The notes under the pieces are model-generated. The model had not been told where the DNA came from. It worked only from the letters and a program-made list of their open reading frames with translations, and did not search any database. Of a stretch of DNA of 64,000 bases, positions 34,868 to 43,681 are shown piece after piece. Both the position numbers and the translations under genes were made by a program. The first letter of the stretch is position 1, and every line of letters begins with the position of its first letter. The stretch comes from Ruminococcus flavefaciens (GTDB lineage Bacteria; Bacillota; Clostridia; Oscillospirales; Ruminococcaceae), in assembly GCA_015067005.1 (NCBI GenBank), contig SVNH01000005.1:1-64000 (forward strand), written 5' to 3'.

Positions 34868-34927
34868 TCGTCGCTTTGGGAGTTGAACCCATTCTTTTGA
34901 ACTGCCTGATCTTGCTGTATGCGACGA
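34868..34927 (-). ncRNA. Structured RNA element 1 (Y-RNA/tRNA-like)
   Basis: 60 nt, beginning 4 nt after the rtcB stop codon. Closing stem TCGTCGC/GCGACGA (7 bp), spacer AT, box ACAGCA. Near the 3' end a T-arm-like hairpin TGGG-TTCAACT-CCCA carries a loop matching the tRNA T-loop consensus TTCRANY. A TTTTT run follows the closing stem. Confidence 0.65.
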
Positions 34928-34931
34928 AAGA

Positions 34932-36176
34932 TCAACCTTTGATAACTCCAACGGTAAACAGCCGCTTAACGGGCTCCGTCAGGTCTATCTGATTAGCCAT
35001 GACATCGTTGATGTCCTTGTATGCGAAACGTGCCTCTTCAGCAACGTCTCCTTTCTTATTCTTAGCAAGAACTACGTTCTGCTCCTTCAGATCCACCATT
35101 ACCGATTCTACAGAAAACGTCTCCTTTGCAGCTGTACGCGAGTAAGCTCTGCCTGCACCGTGAGATGAGGACATAAAGCTGTCAGGGTTGCCCTTTCCAC
35201 GTACTATATAGCTGTAAGAGCCCATAGCTCCTGGAATTATTCCCATTTCACCCTCGCCGGCGCGTATAGCGCCCTTTCTGTGCACCCATACGTCCTTGGC
35301 GAAGTGATTCTCAAGAGCAGCATAGTTGTGATGACAGTTTATCTCATCAGAGAATGTCGGCACTATTCCTGTGTGCTTCTCTATATGCTTTGTGAATATC
35401 TCTTTGACATTCTGCATCATAAGAGCACGATTCTCGAAGGCGTAATCCATGCAGAGCTTCATCCATGTAAGGTATCTCTGTCCTTCATCTGTGTCAACAG
35501 GCAGGAAGGGGAGATTCCACTCGCTTGGCACCTGAGAGAACCACTTGTCATTGAGCTCGTGAGCTATATGATTGAAATACTGTCCTACGATATTTCCAAA
35601 ATGGCGGCTTCCTGAGTGGAGCATTATGCCGCACATTCCATTATCGTCCTGCTGTATTTCGATGAAGTGGTTGCCGCCACCGAGAGTACCAGCCTGATAG
35701 TAGCCAGCCTGTATATTAGGAATAAGCTCGGGGTCAGCCTCATACAGGTCAAGCTCAGCATTTGCCCTGTCAAGGACTTCAGAAGGCTGCGGCTTTGAAT
35801 GACCTTTTGTTCCTGTAGGAACATTGCGGAGGATGTCACCGCATATGGTCTGTACGAGATTTCCGCTGCCTGTTATTGTGCCGCGGAGTAGCTCGACAGG
35901 GATATCGATCTGAACGTAAGCCATTCCGCAGCCGATATCAACACCTACTGCATTTGGGATGACCGCGTCCTCACAGGCTATAACTCCGCCAATGGGCATT
36001 CCCTTTCCTGCGTGAGTATCGGGCATCAGAGCTATCCATTTGTGAGCGAACGGGAGCTTAGCGAGGTGCTCCGCCTGTTCGATACATTTTTCGCCGACAG
36101 CTTCCATATCTGTCTGCCATATCTTTATGGGGAGCATATTCTCGTTTTCTTTGTAATGTACGAACATTTCATTCAC
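34932..36176 (-). CDS. rtcB: RNA ligase RtcB
   Basis: A 414-residue RtcB, full length. It has the metal-binding motifs DTHAGKGMPIGGV, GVDIGCGMAYVQ (Cys), GGGNHFIEIQ and LHSGSRHFG, and the guanylation histidine in SSHGAGRAYSR. RtcB joins 2',3'-cyclic or 3'-phosphate ends to 5'-OH ends with GTP and Mn; in bacteria it repairs RNAs cut by nucleases or toxins. Both genomic sides support that: Ro-like gene and RNA elements downstream, nucleotidyltransferases divergently upstream. No archease gene is present here. Transcribed from a 138-bp divergent region with a palindrome at 36211. Confidence 0.95.
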   Translation of the reverse strand: MNEMFVHYKENENMLPIKIWQTDMEAVGEKCIEQAEHLAKLPFAHKWIALMPDTHAGKGMPIGGVIACEDAVIPNAVGVDIGCGMAYVQIDIPVELLRGTITGSGNLVQTICGDILRNVPTGTKGHSKPQPSEVLDRANAELDLYEADPELIPNIQAGYYQAGTLGGGNHFIEIQQDDNGMCGIMLHSGSRHFGNIVGQYFNHIAHELNDKWFSQVPSEWNLPFLPVDTDEGQRYLTWMKLCMDYAFENRALMMQNVKEIFTKHIEKHTGIVPTFSDEINCHHNYAALENHFAKDVWVHRKGAIRAGEGEMGIIPGAMGSYSYIVRGKGNPDSFMSSSHGAGRAYSRTAAKETFSVESVMVDLKEQNVVLAKNKKGDVAEEARFAYKDINDVMANQIDLTEPVKRLFTVGVIKG

Positions 36177-36210
36177 TTCTCTTTCCTTTAGCTTGATTCC
36201 AGTATATCAC

Positions 36211-36229
36211 ATGATTAGGAAATAATCAT
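36211..36229. promoter_or_regulatory. Palindromic operator between rtcB and the WYL genes
   Basis: Perfect inverted repeat ATGATTA-GGAAA-TAATCAT in the 138-bp divergent promoter region, adjoining a -10-like TATACT of the rtcB promoter. A candidate binding site for the neighbouring WYL regulators. Confidence 0.6.
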
Positions 36230-36314
36230 ATAAATTTTTCTGCACACACTCGGAATCGTATTGCAAAAGCAGAGAATATCTGTTAATATATAAATGTAGG
36301 AAGGAGTGACAATT

Positions 36315-37589
36315 ATGGCTGGATTCTCTGAGCTTATCAAGAATTTCGACAAAACACGAGACTATGTGCGTGATTTTTTCATATATGGCTGCAAGGTCAG
36401 AAGCGATTTTGACCGCAAGAGCATCCGCACCTACGGTGATGAAAAGCGCCGTGTTGAGAGCTGGATGGGTGACTATATGCGCTATGATGATTCGGTACAT
36501 GGCAGGAGCGTCTCGATTTCGGTAGATAGTGGTCATATTCCAGAGAACCCACTGTATAACGCCTATTATTCAAAGAGCTTCACTGATAATGATATACGTC
36601 TGCACTTCCTTCTGACCGATATTATACAGGACGGGCAAAGCAGAACGCTCAAGGAACTGGTGGATAGTCTGAATACGGAATATGAACAGCTGTTTGATGA
36701 GCAGACCGTCCGAAATAAGCTGAAAGAGTACGTGGACGAGGGTATAATAATCGCAGAAAAGCATGGAAAGACGTTGTATTATTCTCTTTCCCGCGACAAG
36801 GCCGATGACTTTGTCCGCGAGTACACAGGGCTTGATGATGCCTTGAAGTTCTTCTCAGAAACTCAGCATTTCGGCATTATCGGAAACAGTATCCTCAAAA
36901 TGCTCGGGCTTCAGAACGACATCTTTTTTATAAAGCACAACTATATCATACATACGCTTGAAGATATCCTTATCCCTGAGATACTGACAGCAATTAACGA
37001 AAAACGCTGCGCTTCATTTATGGCATTATCTGATAAAAGGAAAAAAGAGGGCGATGACCTTGGTACAGAGAATAAGGTGATTCCTATGAAGATACTTGTA
37101 TCCGTGCAGACAGGCCGCCGCTATCTCGCGGCGTATATACCAAGCTATAAGCGATTTTCCGCATTTCGCCTCGATAATATGAAAACGGTAAAAATTGGCG
37201 AATGCTATGAAAACTATGACGCTCTTAAGGCTAAATTTGAACGTAATATGTGTCATTGTTTCGGAGTATCCTTCGGTATGAGGAGGGAAACGGGTACTGT
37301 AACTCCTATGAAGATAACGTTTTACGTTGATGAGGAGAAAGAACCATTTATTATCGACCGTCTCGAATGTGAGAAGCGCTGCTGTATTATCGAGCATACG
37401 GGAGAGCACCTTTATACCCTGACAGCAGATGTGTTTGACCCGAACGAGATAATGCACTGGGCTAAGACTTTTATTGGCAGGATAGTACGGATCGAAGGTG
37501 GTGCTGATACGGTCAGGATACGGTTTTACGAGGATATGAGGCGAATGAACAGGATGTACGGTGGTGATGAAGATGAATCTGTTCAGTGA
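36315..37589 (+). CDS. WYL-domain transcriptional regulator 1
   Basis: A 424-residue protein. It has an N-terminal winged-helix region (LVDSLNTEYEQLFDEQTVRN...YVDEGIIIAEKHGKTLYYSL at about 110-160), then a WYL domain (about 245-330; GRRYLAAYIPSYKRFSAFRL) and a C-terminal extension (AKTFIGRIVRIEGG). WYL domains sense nucleic-acid ligands and often regulate defence and DNA/RNA damage responses. The pairing with RNA repair genes suggests sensing of damaged RNA. Start is ATG 36315 with AAGGAG at 36301-36306; the earlier GTG lies inside that site. Confidence 0.85.
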   Translation: MAGFSELIKNFDKTRDYVRDFFIYGCKVRSDFDRKSIRTYGDEKRRVESWMGDYMRYDDSVHGRSVSISVDSGHIPENPLYNAYYSKSFTDNDIRLHFLLTDIIQDGQSRTLKELVDSLNTEYEQLFDEQTVRNKLKEYVDEGIIIAEKHGKTLYYSLSRDKADDFVREYTGLDDALKFFSETQHFGIIGNSILKMLGLQNDIFFIKHNYIIHTLEDILIPEILTAINEKRCASFMALSDKRKKEGDDLGTENKVIPMKILVSVQTGRRYLAAYIPSYKRFSAFRLDNMKTVKIGECYENYDALKAKFERNMCHCFGVSFGMRRETGTVTPMKITFYVDEEKEPFIIDRLECEKRCCIIEHTGEHLYTLTADVFDPNEIMHWAKTFIGRIVRIEGGADTVRIRFYEDMRRMNRMYGGDEDESVQ

Positions 37590-38571
37590 GATATATGGAG
37601 CATATTTCCGCGTAGCGGCTAAGTTGCTTGAAAATGAGGTCACAGATGAAAAAACAGTACGTGAGACTGTAATTCATGACGGATTTCGTGATTCCGTGCT
37701 TTTTCTTCCACAGAAGCTTATCCCGAGTGGAGAGGACTGGGGACTATTTAGGCGTAATGCTGACGGAAATCTCAGACGGATAACGAAGAATACTCCTGTT
37801 AAGGTGTTGACGCGGCTGCAAAAGATGTGGCTGAAGGCAAAGCTCAGCGACCCGAGGATAAAGTTGTTCATGGACAGTGAGGCACTCGCTTCTATGGAGC
37901 AGAGGCTTGCAGATGTGCCTCCGCTTTACAGCAGAGAGCAGTTTGGCTTCACTGACAGATTCCTCGACAGCGATGATTACAATGACGAAAAATACATACA
38001 GAACTTCCGAATTGCACTTGATGCGGTAAAACGTAGAAGAATAGTGTATATTGAGTTCGTTTCAGGTCACGGTAAGCGTATGAACGGTAGATTTGTGTTG
38101 CTAAAAATGGAGTATTCTCCTAAAAACGATAAATTCCGCGCATATTGCTATTTGCTGCGTAATGATAAAGTCAGGAGCAGCGGTATCATCAACATCGGAC
38201 GCATAACAAGGATAGAGGACACGGGAAGGGCATACAGAACTCCTGTTTCCATGGACGAATACTTCTCAAGCCGTAAATGCAGCACACCTGCGATAATTAG
38301 AGTCAGCACAGAGCGCAACGGCGTTGAACGTTTTATGCTTGAATTTGCTTCTTATGAGAAGCATACAGTGCGTAATCTTGAAACAGGACAGTATAACGTG
38401 GAATTGTGGTATGACCAGCAGGATGAAACTGAACTGCTTATCCGTCTTCTGAGTTTCGGACCTGTAATAGAGATACTTGGTCCCGAACACCTGAGGGAAC
38501 AGGCAAAACAACGTATAAAGCGGCAGATAGAACTGCTGGAAAAATACAGAAGGGAGGAGGAATATGAATGA
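37573..38571 (+). CDS. WYL-domain transcriptional regulator 2
   Basis: A 332-residue WYL protein overlapping the first by 17 bases. The WYL core is at about 150-230 (RRRIVYIEFVSGHGKRMNG, KNDKFRAYCYLLRNDKVRSS) with a C-terminal WCX-like part (FGPVIEILGPEHLREQAKQR). It is divergent from gene 1 and lacks an obvious winged helix, so the two may work as a heteromer with gene 1 binding DNA. ATG 37573 fits GGTGGT at 37560; GTG 37561 is the alternative. Confidence 0.8.
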   Translation: MNLFSEIYGAYFRVAAKLLENEVTDEKTVRETVIHDGFRDSVLFLPQKLIPSGEDWGLFRRNADGNLRRITKNTPVKVLTRLQKMWLKAKLSDPRIKLFMDSEALASMEQRLADVPPLYSREQFGFTDRFLDSDDYNDEKYIQNFRIALDAVKRRRIVYIEFVSGHGKRMNGRFVLLKMEYSPKNDKFRAYCYLLRNDKVRSSGIINIGRITRIEDTGRAYRTPVSMDEYFSSRKCSTPAIIRVSTERNGVERFMLEFASYEKHTVRNLETGQYNVELWYDQQDETELLIRLLSFGPVIEILGPEHLREQAKQRIKRQIELLEKYRREEEYE

Positions 38572-39916
38572 TATTGAGGCAGCAAGACTCATTGCCGAAA
38601 AGACAGAACAGCTTGGCGGCAGGGTATTCTTTGTAGGCGGATATGTACGTGATGAGATGCTTGGAATTGAAAACAAAGATATCGATATAGAAATACACGG
38701 ATTAACCAAACAGCAAGTAGAAGCCGTGCTTGATTCGGTCGGTGAAAGGCTCGAATACGGTAAGAGTTTTGGAATATATGGACTTAGCGGTCTTGATCTC
38801 GATATTGCTCTTCCGAGAACTGAACGCACAATCGGGAGCGGCCATAGAGATTTTGAGGTCAGCTCGAATCCATTTATGGGTACTCTTGAGGCTGCCCGTC
38901 GCAGAGACTTTACTGTAAATGCACTAATGAAAGATGTGCTTACAGGTGAAATAATTGATCATTTTGGCGGACTGAGCGATATCAAGTCGAAATTGATACG
39001 TCATATAGATGATAAAACATTTGTAGAAGATCCGCTAAGGGTGCTTCGCGCAGCTCAGTTTGCTGCAAGATTCGGCTTTGAGATTTCTGATGATACAATC
39101 GCTCTTTGCCGTAATATTGATATTTCTTCATTATCTGCAGAGCGAATAATGCTTGAAACTGAAAAAGCTCTGCTCAAAGCAGAGAATCCCTCAATGCTTT
39201 TTGAACAACTGCGCAGGATGGAGCAGCTTGATTATTGGTTCCCCGAACTGAATGCTCTGATAAATGTTCCGCAGAACAGGGAGTATCATCGCGAAGGAGA
39301 TGCATGGACGCATACGATGATGGTTCTTGATGAAGCAGCAAAACGAAGAAGTGATGTAAAATACCCGCTTGGCTTTATGATGTCAGCACTTTGCCATGAT
39401 TTTGGTAAGGCTATATGCACTACCGTTTCGGAAGACGGCACTGTTCATTCCTATGAGCATGAGAAAAATGGACTACCTATTGTACAGAAGTTTCTGGAAC
39501 GTATCACAACTGAGACAAAGCTGATAAAATACGTCCTGAATATGACGGAGCTTCATATGGAACCGAATATAATGGCTAATACCAGATCAAAGCTGAAAAA
39601 AACTAATAAACTGTTTGATTTATCAATAGAGCCTTATGATCTTATTCAGTTGGCTGTATGCGACGGACTTGGGAAGATACCGAAGAGCAGAGATTCTGAA
39701 GGATTCCTTTTGCAGAGATATGAAAAGTATCAAAGAATAATGGAACGTCCTTATTTAATGGGACGTGACCTCATTGAGGCGGGCTTGGAGCCATCTGAGC
39801 ATTTTACCGAGATACTTGGATATGCCCATAAATTGCGTCTCGCCGGCCTTGATAAAGATGATCAGCTTCGGCAGAGTCTTGCTTATGCAAGAACTGTATT
39901 GAAAACAGGGAGGTGA
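38564..39916 (+). CDS. HD-type CCA-adding / poly(A)-polymerase-family nucleotidyltransferase
   Basis: A 450-residue class II nucleotidyltransferase. It has catalytic GGYVRDEMLGIENKDIDIE (the two Asp of the DxD), RRRDFTVNALMKD, the RNA/base-recognition helix DPLRVLRAAQFAARFGF, and a C-terminal HD phosphohydrolase domain (HTMMVLDEA, CHDFGKAI). In known enzymes the HD part removes 2',3'-cyclic phosphates, and the head adds CCA to tRNA 3' ends. Next to rtcB and rlaP a dedicated end-repair role is likelier than housekeeping CCA addition. Strong GGAGGAGG ribosome site; overlaps the WYL gene by 8 bases. Confidence 0.9.
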   Translation: MNDIEAARLIAEKTEQLGGRVFFVGGYVRDEMLGIENKDIDIEIHGLTKQQVEAVLDSVGERLEYGKSFGIYGLSGLDLDIALPRTERTIGSGHRDFEVSSNPFMGTLEAARRRDFTVNALMKDVLTGEIIDHFGGLSDIKSKLIRHIDDKTFVEDPLRVLRAAQFAARFGFEISDDTIALCRNIDISSLSAERIMLETEKALLKAENPSMLFEQLRRMEQLDYWFPELNALINVPQNREYHREGDAWTHTMMVLDEAAKRRSDVKYPLGFMMSALCHDFGKAICTTVSEDGTVHSYEHEKNGLPIVQKFLERITTETKLIKYVLNMTELHMEPNIMANTRSKLKKTNKLFDLSIEPYDLIQLAVCDGLGKIPKSRDSEGFLLQRYEKYQRIMERPYLMGRDLIEAGLEPSEHFTEILGYAHKLRLAGLDKDDQLRQSLAYARTVLKTGR

Positions 39917-39921
39917 GCACA

Positions 39922-40947
39922 TTGAAGCTTGAAGATATAAAACAGAAAGTTGCCGGAAACGAATATGATTTTCTGCGTACCAATGAACATCTGGGAAAAA
40001 GCATTATTCTTCTCGGACTTGGAGGTTCTCACGCTTATGGGACAGAAACCGATACATCAGACCTTGATATACGCGGATGTGCCCTTAACAGCAAAAGTGA
40101 GATTCTCTGTGGAGAGGATTATGAACAGGTAACAGATATTCCTACAGACACGACCATATACTCTTTCAGGAAACTGATTTTGCTTTTGACTGATTGCAAT
40201 CCAAATACTATTGAGATACTTGGTCTGAAACCTGAGCATTACCTGTATCTTTCTGAGATAGGGCGAGAATTGCTTGGAAACCGAAAGATATTCCTGTCGA
40301 GGAAAGCTATAAAAACTTTCAGCGGATATGCAACTGCTCAGTTCCGAAGTCTCGACAATAAGACATCAAGACTTGCAGACCAGTCTATTAAGGAGAAACA
40401 TATACTAAATAGCATTAATCTGGCATCTGAGAGTTTCAATGAGATGTTTTTTCAGTATCCTGAGGAGGCAATCAAATTGTATATAGATACAGCTGTTTCT
40501 CCTGATATGGATTCAGAGATATTTATGGATATAACTCTTAGGCACTATCCGCTTCGTGATTACAAGGATATGTGGAATAGAATGTCCGATATTTTACGTG
40601 ATTACGAAAAGTTAGGCAAACGCAATCAAAATGCGATAAGCCACAATAAACTTGGAAAGCATATGATGCATCTTATCAGATTGTATATGATGTGTATCGA
40701 TATTCTTGAAAGAGAAGAGATCATTACTTTCAGAGAAAAAGAACATGATCTGCTTATGAGCATAAGAAATGGTGCTTATCTAGATGCAAACAAGCAGCCG
40801 ACAGATGATTTCTTTGAACTTGTTAACAAATACAAGAAACGGCTTGATTATGCAGCTGATAATTCATCGCTTCCTGATACTCCTGACTATAAGACAATTA
40901 GAGAGTTTACGATGTACGTTAATGAGAGAGTTGTGAAAGAGGAATAA
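39922..40947 (+). CDS. RlaP-like RNA-repair nucleotidyltransferase
   Basis: A 341-residue protein of the DNA-polymerase-beta fold. It has the signature LGGSHAYGTETDTSDLDIRG (Gly-Ser helix start and the metal-binding DxD), a long helical C-terminal part, and a later DIRLRHYPLRDY-like segment (ITLRHYPLRDY). This matches the family called RlaP (Nuc-transf_2), linked to RNA repair operons by comparative genomics; its reaction is not settled. The TTG at 39922, 8 nt after GGGAGG, is the likely start; the track-type GTG at 39913 falls inside the ribosome site. It is the last gene of the WYL-WYL-CCA-RlaP operon. Confidence 0.85.
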   Translation: MKLEDIKQKVAGNEYDFLRTNEHLGKSIILLGLGGSHAYGTETDTSDLDIRGCALNSKSEILCGEDYEQVTDIPTDTTIYSFRKLILLLTDCNPNTIEILGLKPEHYLYLSEIGRELLGNRKIFLSRKAIKTFSGYATAQFRSLDNKTSRLADQSIKEKHILNSINLASESFNEMFFQYPEEAIKLYIDTAVSPDMDSEIFMDITLRHYPLRDYKDMWNRMSDILRDYEKLGKRNQNAISHNKLGKHMMHLIRLYMMCIDILEREEIITFREKEHDLLMSIRNGAYLDANKQPTDDFFELVNKYKKRLDYAADNSSLPDTPDYKTIREFTMYVNERVVKEE

Positions 40948-41177
40948 TCTTATATCTAATATATTACATTGATGTAAATACATTAACAAAAGGTGACCTC
41001 TGTGCTATTATATTTACGTAAGAGCTTTTAGGTAAGACTGATAAACGACGTTTAAGATGCGAATACAAGTCTAAGATTATCACCAATGATTAATAATACA
41101 TATCTCCACTATGTAAATTAGTGCAAAGAATAGAGCTTTATCCTATGTCATCTATTAAGTCATGGTCACACAAATAT

Positions 41178-41212
41178 AGCCACTTGTGAGGTTCCTTGCA
41201 AGTGGCTTTTTG
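41178..41212 (+). terminator. Terminator after the RNA-repair operon
   Basis: AGCCACTTG / CAAGTGGCT hairpin followed by TTTTT. It lies 230 nt after the rlaP stop; the gap 40948-41177 is AT-rich with no open frame, so either a long 3' UTR or an undetected small RNA. Confidence 0.8.
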
Positions 41213-41283
41213 CTGCCTTAAATGCTACTACGACACTTACCACGACACTTGCACCAGAAATAATATACTATAATATAAATATC

Positions 41284-41309
41284 CCCCTCCGATCCGCAGA
41301 CCAGAGGGG
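41284..41309. terminator. Hairpin ending the lysin remnant
   Basis: CCCCTC / GAGGGG hairpin with a 14-nt loop, followed by AGTTTTCG on plus and by ATATTTA on minus. It is 28 nt after the minus-strand stop at 41338. Confidence 0.5.
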
Positions 41310-41337
41310 AGTTTTCGTGCTATATTAACTTGATTTT

Positions 41338-41862
41338 TTAAGCAAGCAGCACGTCCCAGTCAGAACCGTATAAATTTCCAACTCCCAGCCCATTTGCTTT
41401 CTGCCACGAATATATTGCATCCATTGTCGGTTTTTCCGCAAAACCGTCTGCATAGCCGGCATCAAACCCAAGCTGAGTAAGACGCTCCTGTACCCACTTA
41501 ATAAGATTTCCTCTGTCGTTTAATTCAATAGAATATTTTTTAACAGCTGCGAGAGTTTTTTCGCCTACGATGCCATCTACCTCAAGACCAGCACCGGCAT
41601 TATTAAGAATGATTTGTAATCCTTTTATATCAGCTTTTGCATCAGGAGAGGCTGTTGTTCCCGATCTATAACCGTCATCGTAAATTCCCAATTCGTTAGG
41701 TATACCAGAAATTGATGATATATTAAGAGCGTTTCCTACCGTAAAATTAGGTCTACAACAATAATGGCAATGTGAACCAAAAGAATAACCAGTATTACCT
41801 TCAATTCCTATAACATCTGTAATTTTTACTGTCTGACCATATGAGACTTTGACTACGCTCAT
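41338..41862 (-). pseudogene. Truncated M23-type peptidase with peptidoglycan-binding domain
   Basis: 174 residues. The N-terminal piece is the end of an M23 metallopeptidase (GQTVKITDVIGIEGNTGYSF followed by SHCHY where active enzymes have the metal-binding HLH). The C-terminal part is a peptidoglycan-binding_1 domain (KGLQIILNNAGAGLEVDGIV ... VQERLTQLGFDAGYADG). The first zinc ligand HxxxD and most of the catalytic domain are missing, so it is probably inactive as a peptidase. A phage or wall-hydrolase remnant. Confidence 0.7.
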
Positions 41863-41907
41863 AGCAAAACGCTTTTCAGTTATCAGGTATTCCGTAGCAA
41901 CTAATAC

Positions 41908-41936
41908 TTGAAATAATATTGATTATCGGGTATAAT
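41908..41936 (+). promoter_or_regulatory. Promoter of the DUF4869 gene pair
   Basis: TTGAAA, 17 bp, TATAAT, 34 nt before the start codon. Confidence 0.8.
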
Positions 41937-41970
41937 AGTACCATAGTAAACTCTCGGAAGAGGTGACGTT

Positions 41971-42420
41971 ATGCTTAAAATAGTATTCGGGGATACGACT
42001 AACTCTATATATCACCCTCCAACGTATTTTGATAATACCTATGAGGACGAGTGGATCACCGATCCTCGCAGTGTAGAAATGATAAAAGACATAGATAAAT
42101 CCGATGTTGTTGGCTCAAGAGTAATAGACAGCCCTGTGCTTGGCTCTATTTCAGTCAAGGAGCTGTCAGGAGGAGTGAAAACCCTGCTCCTTATGCTTTT
42201 CGATGATACCGGCAAGATATTCAACGCCTCTGCCTGCGGTGATAACTGTGCTAAATGGATATATGAGATAAGCAAGCATAAAGATCTAACCATTGCTCTT
42301 CACCACATTATGGACTTTAGCTCCTGTGAAGAGTTCAGTGCGTATATTATCAATACCGATAAGCAGGTAGACAGCTACAAGGAATACCTTGACGAAGCAC
42401 TCAGGATAGAGGAAAGATAA
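41971..42420 (+). CDS. DUF4869-family protein
   Basis: A 149-residue soluble protein, beginning MLKIVFGDTTNSIYHPP and containing GVKTLLLMLFDDTGKIFNAS and CGDNCAKWI. I recognise it as the DUF4869 family, common in gut Clostridia, function unknown. It is always, as here, upstream of a small P-loop protein in the cases I recall; stop and next start are 2 nt apart. AGAGGTG ribosome site. A decayed second copy lies at 53693. Confidence 0.7.
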   Translation: MLKIVFGDTTNSIYHPPTYFDNTYEDEWITDPRSVEMIKDIDKSDVVGSRVIDSPVLGSISVKELSGGVKTLLLMLFDDTGKIFNASACGDNCAKWIYEISKHKDLTIALHHIMDFSSCEEFSAYIINTDKQVDSYKEYLDEALRIEER

Positions 42421-42422
42421 CT

Positions 42423-43390
42423 ATGAAGGGAAAATATCATATTATCGTTCAGAACAGCAGAGTCAAGTTCGAGTTCGATTTGAAGAGGAACATAACTATT
42501 GTCAGGGGCGACAGCGCTACTGGCAAGACAACCCTTGTATCTCTTATTGATACATATGACAGACTTGGTGCAGATTCAGGTATTGAGATATCCTGTGATA
42601 AAAGATGCCTTACAATTAATAACTCTAACTGGAATCCGTTCTGAATAGTGTCAGCGACTGTATCATTTTCATCGATGAGGAGAATACAATCGTCAAATCC
42701 GACGACTTTGCAAGGAAGATACAAGATACAAACAATTACTATGTTATCATAACAAGGGAGAACCTTCCTAATCTTCCTTATTCTGTGGAGGAGGTTTATG
42801 GTATACATACCTCAGGCAGATACGCTGATTTACGCAGAACCTACAATTCATTCTATCAGCTTTATACTGCTGAAGAGAACAAAACAGCTGAACCTGCCGA
42901 GATGATTATCGTTGAGGATTCAAACTCAGGATACGACTTCTTCGAAGCAGTTGCGGCTGACAGTATCGATTGTATTAGTTCAGGTGGAAAGACTAATGTA
43001 AAGCGCACTGTTACTGATAACGACGGAAAAAAGATGCTTGTTATTGCAGACGGAGCGGCTTTTGGTTCTGAAATGGGAGAACTCTATCTGTATATGAAGA
43101 AGCATCCAGAAGTAAGTATTTATCTTCCCGAGTCTTTTGAGTGGTTGATATTGAAGTCCGGACTGATAGACGGAAACAGGATCGCTGATATCTTAGAGCA
43201 TACTGAGGACTTTCTTGAGAGCTCCGAGTATTTCTGTTGGGAGCGTTTCTATACTAAGCTTCTGATTTCCGAGACTGAAGGATCGTATTTGCAGTATTCC
43301 AAGCAGAAACTGAACGATGTCTATCTAAACCCGAATGAAAAAGAAGCAATACTCAAGGTAGCTGAAGTGATAAAAAAATACGTAGGATAA
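42423..43390 (+). pseudogene. P-loop ATPase with TOPRIM-like domain, frameshifted
   Basis: The first 73 residues hold Walker A (VRGDSATGKTTLVSLIDTY). The frame stops at 42642, but one base out of frame the homologous protein goes on without a break: LNSVSDCIIFIDEENTIVKS (Walker B) to the stop at 43388, total about 322 residues. The later part, MIIVEDSNSGYDFFEAVAAD and MLVIADGAAFGSEMGELYLY, looks like a TOPRIM core (Glu, then Asp), as in OLD-family nucleases, but the similarity is weak. A single missing base near 42636-42640 explains the break. It forms a cassette with the DUF4869 gene. Either a pseudogene, a sequencing slip or programmed frameshifting. Confidence 0.65.
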
Positions 43391-43413
43391 TCACTGTATC
43401 TTTGTATAAGATA

Positions 43414-43445
43414 ATGGAGCTGGTAGTGACCAGCTCCATATTTCT
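43414..43445 (+). terminator. Terminator of the DUF4869 cassette
   Basis: Perfect 11-bp hairpin ATGGAGCTGGT / ACCAGCTCCAT with a 4-nt loop, followed by ATTTCTTTC. The bases 43446-43681 contain no supported gene. Confidence 0.8.
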
Positions 43446-43681
43446 TTCAATAGGGTATCGCTTTCATTTGAAATATTGCAAAAGTGGAAATACGACTTGT
43501 ATGAAACACTTTTTCTGTATGTCAATAGACCATAGTCTATTGACACTATATTCCTCGCTCATATTCCCTGAGCCTGCGGTAGAAAGTATTGGTTGAGCCT
43601 CTGAAAAATCAATTGTTCAGTTAAGAGCTGCGAACTCTCCTGAGTACTCATTGATTATTACATTGCATATTAATTCTGCAT

